The notes beneath the pieces are model-generated. The model was not told where the DNA came from. It made no database searches and saw only the letters and a program-made list of their open reading frames with translations. This document shows positions 59,100-64,000 of a DNA stretch of 64,000 nt, piece after piece; positions within the stretch are counted from its first letter, which is position 1; every line of letters starts with the position of its first letter. The position numbers and the translations under genes were made by a program. Source of the DNA: Massilia eburnea (lineage in GTDB: Bacteria > Pseudomonadota > Gammaproteobacteria > Burkholderiales > Burkholderiaceae_D); assembly GCF_009720745.1 (NCBI RefSeq), contig NZ_WNKX01000015.1, forward strand, positions 85,536 to 149,535, in the 5' to 3' direction.

Positions 59100-60563
59100 T
59101 CACGAGGAGCAGCTTACCGACAGCTGGCTTGACCAGTCCGGCGGGAAGCATGCGTATTGTTCATTTTCCGGCTGTTCGTCGAACGGACGTTCAAGCAGTG
59201 CCAGCAGGCGCTCGACTTCGGAGAAGTCCTTATTCTGCGCTTTTTCAATGGCGACCTGTGCCATATAGTTTCGCAGCACATACTTGGGGTTGACCTGATC
59301 CATCGCAAGCTTGCGCGCTGCATCGTCGCTATTTTCGCCACGCAGGCGCGCACGGTACAGTTCTGCCCATTGGTCAAAGGCCGGGCGATCGATGAACAGA
59401 TCGCGCAGTGGCTCGTCGCCTTCGGGACCGGAAGCGCGCAGGCCGCTCAGGCGGCGGAAGAAAATCGTGAAGTCGGCGTGGTTCGCCTGCAGCACTGCAA
59501 ACAAACCGTCCAGCAGCTCGCGGTCGCCGTCCTGGCTGGTGCTCAGGCCGAGTTTTGCGTGCAACAGCTGGTCAATATGGCGTGCGAACTCGGGCTGGTA
59601 GACATCCAGTGCTTCCTGGGTGAGTTCGACTTCGCCGATCAGTGGCAACAATGCCTGCGCCAATGCGTAGCAATTCCAGTGGCCGATTTGCGGCTGGTTC
59701 GAATAAGAGTAGCGTCCGCGGTCGTCGCTGTGATTGCAGATGAAGTTGGCATCGAAGCCATCCATAAAACCGAAAGGACCGTAATCGAGTGTCTGGCCCA
59801 GGATGGACATATTGTCCGTGTTCATCACGCCGTGCATGAAGCCGACGGCTTGCCAGTGCGCGATCATACGTGCTGTGCGGCGCGTGACTTCTTCCAACAG
59901 TGCAGCGTACGGGTTTTGCTCGTCGCGGAGGCTAGGGTAGAAGCGGCCGATGACATAATCGGCCAGTTGCTTGAGTTCGTCGGGTTTGCGGTTGTAATAC
60001 CAATGCTCGAAGGAGCCGAAACGGATGAAGGTCGGCGCCATGCGCACGACGACAGCTGCCGTTTCAATGGATTCGCGCACCACACCCTGGTCGGACCCCA
60101 CTACCGATAAAGCGCGCGTAGTAGGAATGCCTAGTCCATGCATGGCTTCAGAGCACAGGAATTCTCGGATCGAAGAGCGCAATACGGCGCGGCCATCGCC
60201 CATGCGGGAGTAGGGCGTCATGCCGGCGCCTTTGAGCTGCAATTCCATCGGGCCGTCGGCTGTAGCAATATCGCCAAGGAGGATCGCGCGTCCATCGCCA
60301 AGCTGGCCGGCCCAGACTCCGAACTGGTGACCGGAATAGACAGCAGCCAGCGGCTTCGAACTGTCTGCGATGCGGTTACCAATCAATGTTTCAACCGCTT
60401 CTTGCGTCGCAAGCGCTGCAGGTTCAAGTCCAACCAGGCGTGCGGCGGATGGACTCACTGCAACCAGGTAAGGGGTTGGCAGCGGCGTTGGTAATAGCTG
60501 CGTATAGAAAACAGGCGGCAGGCCTGCGAATGAGTTCTCAAATGGGAAATTAGCAGCCGTCAT
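59100..60563 (-). CDS. selO: Protein adenylyltransferase SelO (YdiU)
   Basis: A 487-residue pseudokinase-fold enzyme that transfers AMP from ATP to Ser/Thr/Tyr of redox proteins. Nucleotide-site segments are [33 protein letters not shown] and [13 protein letters not shown] with [10 protein letters not shown]. The C-terminus ends VSCSS, with Cys where animal SelO has selenocysteine nearby. First gene of the minus-strand selO-msrB-yciB-bolA run; the 236-bp gap upstream separates it from a divergent PEP-CTERM gene. Confidence 0.94.
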   Translation of the reverse strand: MTAANFPFENSFAGLPPVFYTQLLPTPLPTPYLVAVSPSAARLVGLEPAALATQEAVETLIGNRIADSSKPLAAVYSGHQFGVWAGQLGDGRAILLGDIATADGPMELQLKGAGMTPYSRMGDGRAVLRSSIREFLCSEAMHGLGIPTTRALSVVGSDQGVVRESIETAAVVVRMAPTFIRFGSFEHWYYNRKPDELKQLADYVIGRFYPSLRDEQNPYAALLEEVTRRTARMIAHWQAVGFMHGVMNTDNMSILGQTLDYGPFGFMDGFDANFICNHSDDRGRYSYSNQPQIGHWNCYALAQALLPLIGEVELTQEALDVYQPEFARHIDQLLHAKLGLSTSQDGDRELLDGLFAVLQANHADFTIFFRRLSGLRASGPEGDEPLRDLFIDRPAFDQWAELYRARLRGENSDDAARKLAMDQVNPKYVLRNYMAQVAIEKAQNKDFSEVERLLALLERPFDEQPENEQYACFPPDWSSQLSVSCSS

Positions 60564-60747
60564 AATTTTTGCATTGTATCGTAGGCCGCAGTCATCTGAG
60601 GCTAGCTTGATTGATAACCTAAGTATCCCTTAAGAATCGTTAAGTGCTTGATCTCAAAAGAATTACTGTCGGAAATTTTTACAGCTCATGCATGCGCAGT
60701 CAATATGGCTGAGAGTAACTATATGATTCAATTGAATGGTGACTTGC

Positions 60748-60764
60748 GGGCACGCTGTATGCAT
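60748..60764 (+). promoter_or_regulatory. Sigma-54 type promoter of PEP-CTERM gene B
   Basis: The GG-N10-GC spacing required by sigma-54 is met: GG at 60749-60750 and GC at 60761-60762, within GGGCACG-CTGT-ATGCA against the consensus TGGCACG-N4-TTGCA. The predicted start near 60773 gives a leader of about 27 nt. PEP-CTERM genes are known to be controlled by the PrsK/PrsR sigma-54 system in related bacteria. Confidence 0.6.
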
Positions 60765-60799
60765 AGACTACGGTACAACAACCAAGGCTGGGGGATGCC

Positions 60800-61510
60800 A
60801 TGAAATACTTGAATCAAAAAATTTGTGCAATTGCAGCAGTCGCCGCTCTCTTCAGCCCGATTGCTCAAGCGGATACTTGGACCTTAAACTTCAATAATGC
60901 CGGGCTTTACACGAACAATGGCACTAACCCGCCACTGATGCCCGGGATGACCGACACTAGCACATGGGCAACCCTAACCTTTACCGACCACGGCACCAAT
61001 GTCGTTGACATCACCATGAGTGTTTTGTCCGGTGTGATGCAACCCGGCCCTTATGTCAACGATTGGTGGTTTAACGGTGACGCTTTGGCCCAGTCGGCCA
61101 ACTTCCTAAATACTGGTGGCGTAAATGCGAACCTGAATATCTGCAATAATTGCGCTAACGGTTCGGCCTCCGGTTCCTATGACGGTATCTTCAACTTCGT
61201 CAATGCAAATCCAGGTGAGTTGAAGCAGGGCTCGTCCTCGTTCTGGACAGCGACCGTCGGCGTTGGTCAGATATTGTCGGTGGCGGATTTCCAGTTCCTG
61301 TCCGATCCGCAAGGTTCGCAGAGCCTCTTCTATGCTGCAGTCCACGTGCAAGGGAATGGCGTTTCTGAGAAAGGCGGCGCCTGTGTTTCCGGCACGGAAG
61401 GTTGCGAGCCTCCCGGAACGCCTGAAGGTAATCCAACGCCGGAACCAGGCACGTTGGCACTGCTTGGGCTTGGGTTAGGCCTGCTGGCATATCGCCGCCG
61501 GACGACTTAA
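60800..61510 (+). CDS. PEP-CTERM sorting domain protein B
   Basis: A 236-residue exported protein with a signal peptide about 1-24 (SPIAQA). The classic C-terminal exosortase signal is TPEPGTLALLGLGLGLLAY followed by RRRTT. The beta-rich middle is Asn/Gly/Thr rich, with a CNNC-like cysteine pair and a second pair near the C-terminus (CVSGTEGC), resembling other matrix PEP-CTERM proteins of unknown role. A GGGGG stretch before the ATG may serve as ribosome site. It has a sigma-54-like promoter. Confidence 0.88.
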   Translation: MKYLNQKICAIAAVAALFSPIAQADTWTLNFNNAGLYTNNGTNPPLMPGMTDTSTWATLTFTDHGTNVVDITMSVLSGVMQPGPYVNDWWFNGDALAQSANFLNTGGVNANLNICNNCANGSASGSYDGIFNFVNANPGELKQGSSSFWTATVGVGQILSVADFQFLSDPQGSQSLFYAAVHVQGNGVSEKGGACVSGTEGCEPPGTPEGNPTPEPGTLALLGLGLGLLAYRRRTT

Positions 61511-61523
61511 AAGACTGGCACTG

Positions 61524-61557
61524 AAAAAAACCCGCAGCAGGCTGCGGGTTTTTTTTT
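61524..61557. terminator. Shared terminator of PEP-CTERM gene B and the convergent S8 protease
   Basis: AACCCGCAGC (61529-61538) pairs with GCTGCGGGTT (61541-61550), with seven A before and nine T after, so it can end transcription from both sides. Confidence 0.92.
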
Positions 61558-61564
61558 CGTCGAA

Positions 61565-63328
61565 TTACCTGGTTACGTTGACAGTATAGCTAGAAGAATT
61601 GCCTGCTTTATCCTTGGCAAGCGCTTTGAGGCTATGCGTCCCTTTGGCCTCGCGATTGGTCTGCCAGTTGTACGACAGGCTGCTGCCGGCGCCGCTTGCT
61701 CGCAATACGCCATCCACATACAAGGAGAGGACCAGTTCGCTTACCGGCTGATTGTCCGAGGCGCTCACGCTGACATTGACGTTGCCGTTGACGCGCCCGG
61801 CAACTGGATTGGTTACGCGGACTGCCGGCGGCGTGGTGTCGGTCGTCACAATCGTTGTGGTGGTGTTCGCAACGTTGACCGAGACCGGCGTCGAGCTGGC
61901 GACATTTCCTGCAGCGTCATAAGCAACTGCCGTCAACGAAACCATCCCGTTGCTCACGCCCTTCGAATCCCAGCTGAACGCAAAGGGTGCGCTGGTATCG
62001 GTCGCAACGACTGTGCTATTAACCTTGAGTTCGACACGTGCAACGCCGACATTGTCAGTGGCATTGACCGAAACAGGTACCAGGCCGGAAACGGTTGAGC
62101 TGCCCAGAGGAGCCGCAATCGACACGACTGGTTTGGTGCTGTCGGCCACAACCTGAGTGCCTCTCGCCTTCGAGACAGCTGCGGCGGCATCGACGCGGCC
62201 ATAACCGAAGTAGATGTCGCGGCCAGCGGCGCCCAGGTCGACAGCGGTGCTGAACAGGATGTTCTGTACCTGGTCAGCCGTCAGCGTAGGATTGGCCGAC
62301 ATCACCAGCGCTGCAGCGCCTGCGGCAACCGGGGACGAGAAGGAAGTGCCGTTCCAGCCGCCGTAGCCGCCGCCGTTGTTAGTGGTGTAGATGTTCGAGC
62401 CAGGCGCCGACAGCGAGACGAAGGCGCCGTAGCTGGAGAAGCTCGACAGGTTGTCGTTGCTGTCAGTGGAAGACACGGCGATCAGCGCGGTCGAAGGGGT
62501 GAAGCCTTCGTCGCGGGCATTGTTGTTGGCCGACACGAACAGCAGGCCGCCCTTGCTCTTGAGGTAGTTGCCGGCGCTTTGCACGGCGGTGCTATTGGCC
62601 GCGTTGGAGAACGAGACGTTGGCCACTTTCGCGCCGTGGTCGGCAGCGTAGGTGACGCCGCTGGCGATGGTCGAGGCGTAGGCATAGCACAGGCCGTCGG
62701 TGCCCTTGTACGCAATACGCAGCGGCATGATTTTCGACTGGCCCGACACGCCCGAGACGCCAACGCCGTTATTGCCGGCGGCGGCGGCCGAGCCGGCGAC
62801 GGCGGTGCCGTGGCCGCACAGGTCGGAAGTATTCGAGGTGTTACCGTAGATATCCCAGCCGGCCACCATGTGCGGCGCCAGGTCAGGGTGGCTGCTGTCG
62901 ACGCCGGTGTCCAGGATGGCGATGGTGATGCCAGCGCCCTGGGCGCTATCCCAGGCAGCTGGTGCGCCAATCTTGTTGATGTGCCATTCGCTACCCAGGT
63001 AAGGATCATTCAGCACAGCGGCGATTGGCACCCGCACGTCCAGTTCCGCAAATTTGTAGTGCGGATTGTGCTTGAGTTTGTTGACCAAGGCCTTTTCCGA
63101 GCCATGCGGGACATCAATGATGTGGATGTTGCTTTGGCCTAATTTGTGGGCCTTGATGCCGCCGAGGGACTTGAAGCTCTTTTCGAACTCCTCGCCAGTC
63201 ATGCCGGCTTGGGGCTCGACCAGGATGCGGCCTTGAGCGAAATCGACTTCGGCGTTCACGGGAGCAGCGACCACAAGTGGAGCAGAGGCAGCGAGGAGGA
63301 GGGAGATAATGCAGTTGCGTTTCTTCAT
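61565..63328 (-). CDS. Secreted S8 family serine peptidase (subtilase) with C-terminal Ig-like domains
   Basis: A 587-residue exported protease. Signal peptide about 1-26, inhibitor-like propeptide about 32-105 (GRILVEPQAG...). The catalytic domain about 110-395 has the triad Asp140 in ILDTGVDSSHPDL, His173 in CGHGTAVAG and Ser329 in GTSFSSPVAAG. Two Ig-like (Big/PKD-type) domains follow at about 400-490 and 500-587, each with a DNVGV/DNQPV-like turn and a closing KDKAGNSSSY-like strand. They probably bind surface or substrate. Its leader carries a cyclic-di-GMP riboswitch candidate, implying control by the biofilm/motility signal. AGGA is 13 bases before the ATG. Confidence 0.93.
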   Translation of the reverse strand: MKKRNCIISLLLAASAPLVVAAPVNAEVDFAQGRILVEPQAGMTGEEFEKSFKSLGGIKAHKLGQSNIHIIDVPHGSEKALVNKLKHNPHYKFAELDVRVPIAAVLNDPYLGSEWHINKIGAPAAWDSAQGAGITIAILDTGVDSSHPDLAPHMVAGWDIYGNTSNTSDLCGHGTAVAGSAAAAGNNGVGVSGVSGQSKIMPLRIAYKGTDGLCYAYASTIASGVTYAADHGAKVANVSFSNAANSTAVQSAGNYLKSKGGLLFVSANNNARDEGFTPSTALIAVSSTDSNDNLSSFSSYGAFVSLSAPGSNIYTTNNGGGYGGWNGTSFSSPVAAGAAALVMSANPTLTADQVQNILFSTAVDLGAAGRDIYFGYGRVDAAAAVSKARGTQVVADSTKPVVSIAAPLGSSTVSGLVPVSVNATDNVGVARVELKVNSTVVATDTSAPFAFSWDSKGVSNGMVSLTAVAYDAAGNVASSTPVSVNVANTTTTIVTTDTTPPAVRVTNPVAGRVNGNVNVSVSASDNQPVSELVLSLYVDGVLRASGAGSSLSYNWQTNREAKGTHSLKALAKDKAGNSSSYTVNVTR

Positions 63329-63362
63329 CAGGCGAGTCCTGTTTTCGAAGTTTCAGAAAATG

Positions 63363-63438
63363 GGACTGCCGGCCGCCCGGAATGGGCGGTTGAAGAGCAC
63401 ACCGGAGACTTCAGTGTCACCTGTGTATCTGGCAGTCC
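63363..63438 (-). promoter_or_regulatory. Candidate expression platform of the riboswitch
   Basis: On the mRNA the closing strand of the aptamer (GGACUGCC, DNA 63431-63438) is exactly complementary to GGCAGUCC further downstream (63363-63370). Between them is a separate hairpin CCGCCC/GGGCGG (63373-63378 with 63384-63389). Pairing of the two 8-mers would break the aptamer closing helix, as expected for a switching element. The downstream 8-mer is followed by CAUUUUC and lies about 35 nt before the start codon. Confidence 0.55.
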
Positions 63439-63517
63439 AGCCGTCATAGGCACTTGCGCGCCGTTAGACCGTCGACTTTGCGTCCCATACTTTCATACGG
63501 TTTGCCTTTGTCAGACT
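63428..63517 (-). promoter_or_regulatory. Class I cyclic-di-GMP riboswitch (GEMM-I) candidate
   Basis: The minus-strand transcript has the conserved order of GEMM-I: GGCAAACC, a stem capped by a GAAA tetraloop (CCGUAU-GAAA-GUAUGG), the hallmark GGGACGCAAAG (DNA 63476-63486), a second stem with a receptor-like UCUAAC ... CUAUGAC pair, and a closing GGACUGCC that can pair with the opening GGCA. The base aligned by eye with Vc2 G20 is G, favouring c-di-GMP over 3',3'-cGAMP. It lies about 100 nt upstream of the S8 protease start codon, on the same strand. Confidence 0.85.
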
Positions 63518-63737
63518 TCAGGTTCGATAGTAACTTCCAATTTACCGCGGGGCAAATGAATTTGCCGGAAACTTACATACTGAAACAAATCAATCTGAGC
63601 ATTTATGCAAAGTTGGCTTGCATGATTGTAGCGATTAATATTATTCAGTCAAATCAAAGAGTTAACTAATGGCGCGCAGAAATCTTTATTAACTCAATTT
63701 CATTTGATCGAGCATTAACTTATATTTCCGGATGAGA
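63518..63737. other. AT-rich promoter/leader region of the S8 protease
   Basis: No gene is visible here. Base composition is far more AT-rich than the rest of the window, and the region lies upstream of the riboswitch on the minus strand, so the promoter should be here. I could not choose a convincing -35/-10 pair. Short ORFs in it have no coding character. Confidence 0.5.
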
Positions 63738-63765
63738 ATAAAAAAAGCCCGGCCAAAGCCGGGCT
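63738..63765 (-). terminator. Terminator of the second S8 protease
   Basis: AGCCCGGC (63746-63753), loop CAAA, GCCGGGCT (63758-63765). Read on the minus strand it ends in a run of T (A-run 63740-63746), 24 bp after the partial protease gene. Confidence 0.9.
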
Positions 63766-63788
63766 CAAACAGGGTATTTATTATCTGA

Positions 63789-64000
63789 TTAGCGGGTCAC
63801 CTGCACGCTGGTGGTGGAGGTGTTGCCGGCCATATCCTTGGCCACAGCCTGGATGGTGTGGGTACCGGCAGAAGCCTTGCGGGTGTTCCAGCTGAAGGAC
63901 AGCGAGGAACCGGCGCCGGAAGCTTTCAATACGCCGTCGATGTAGACGCTCATGTTGATGCCGGCCGAACCGCTGTTGTCGGAGGCGTTCACGCTCACGT
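63789..64000 (-). CDS. C-terminal end of a second S8-type protease (partial)
   Basis: An open frame running off the window edge; only the last 70 or so residues are present, forming an Ig-like domain. It aligns closely with the last domain of the complete S8 protease downstream (shared SGAGSSLS, GTH, KDxAGN and VTR), so it is probably a tandem paralog of that gene. The catalytic part lies outside the window, so the product name rests on this similarity. It has its own terminator. Confidence 0.75.
   Translation of the reverse strand, partial: VSVNASDNSGSAGINMSVYIDGVLKASGAGSSLSFSWNTRKASAGTHTIQAVAKDMAGNTSTTSVQVTR

Noticed and set aside
63733..63767. Inverted repeat near the window end as a possible second GTCAG-family element
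   Set aside because: It lacks the GTCAGACCC core and AAACCCGG ends, and fits a plain Rho-independent terminator.

Overview
The window is chromosomal, high-GC DNA of a betaproteobacterium. It most resembles the Oxalobacteraceae (Massilia/Duganella/Telluria group): core genes have the Burkholderiales order (tRNA-Leu-tig-clpP-clpX-lon-hupB-tRNA-Val-tRNA-Asp x2-ppiD; msrB-yciB-bolA-ppiC), hpnCDE are adjacent, there are two PEP-CTERM proteins, and GGGTCAGACCC-type repeats lie at gene ends. This placement is inference from gene content. I see no prophage, insertion sequence, CRISPR array or replication origin.

Layout. 1-7.1 kb: end of an unidentified gene, a membrane GGDEF-EAL protein, then a secreted prolyl oligopeptidase and a secreted metzincin-type protease 3 nt apart. 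7.2-9.4 kb: five small accessory genes (secreted hypothetical, GNAT, VOC, one-TM protein, GFA-like). 9.4-13.7 kb: a divergent XRE-cupin regulator and the threonine/serine catabolic operon kbl-tdh(SDR type)-sdaA. 13.8-16.8 kb: thrC-moeA-moaD. 16.9-20.9 kb: PstS-like binding protein, EAL protein with a degenerate GGDEF, HI0933-type flavoprotein. 20.9-25.7 kb, minus strand: GIN-domain/DUF1700 pair and hpnE-hpnD-hpnC for squalene synthesis. 25.8-30 kb: RND efflux adaptor and pump. 30.2-39.3 kb: the proteostasis block listed above. 39.4-43.4 kb: mnmH, tesA, a ybbA-like ATPase and bifunctional NAD(P)HX repair enzyme. 43.4-54.5 kb: fused 5-oxoprolinase, two tandem REC-TPR regulators and purL. 54.5-60.6 kb, all minus strand: PEP-CTERM protein, alkD-like glycosylase, two tandem parvulins, bolA, yciB, msrB, selO. 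60.8-64 kb: second PEP-CTERM protein and two related S8 subtilases, the second cut by the window edge.

The most notable signals are non-coding. (1) The leader of the S8 protease gene matches a class I cyclic-di-GMP riboswitch (GEMM-I), with an 8-nt segment downstream exactly complementary to its closing strand. The same window carries two GGDEF/EAL proteins. (2) A dispersed hairpin repeat family starts with TAAACCCGG at the 3' ends of sdaA and lon, where it supplies the stop codon. At the RND pump gene it is read through and encodes the last 11 residues. A relative with the same core lies after ppiD. (3) A good sigma-54 -24/-12 element precedes one PEP-CTERM gene. (4) Palindromic TTCA-N6-TGAA sites lie between the XRE-cupin gene and kbl. 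(5) Two tandem response regulators both carry Glu where the phosphorylated Asp should be.

Protein functions were assigned by reading motifs and family resemblance without database searches. Repeat and riboswitch calls come from direct base comparison by eye.
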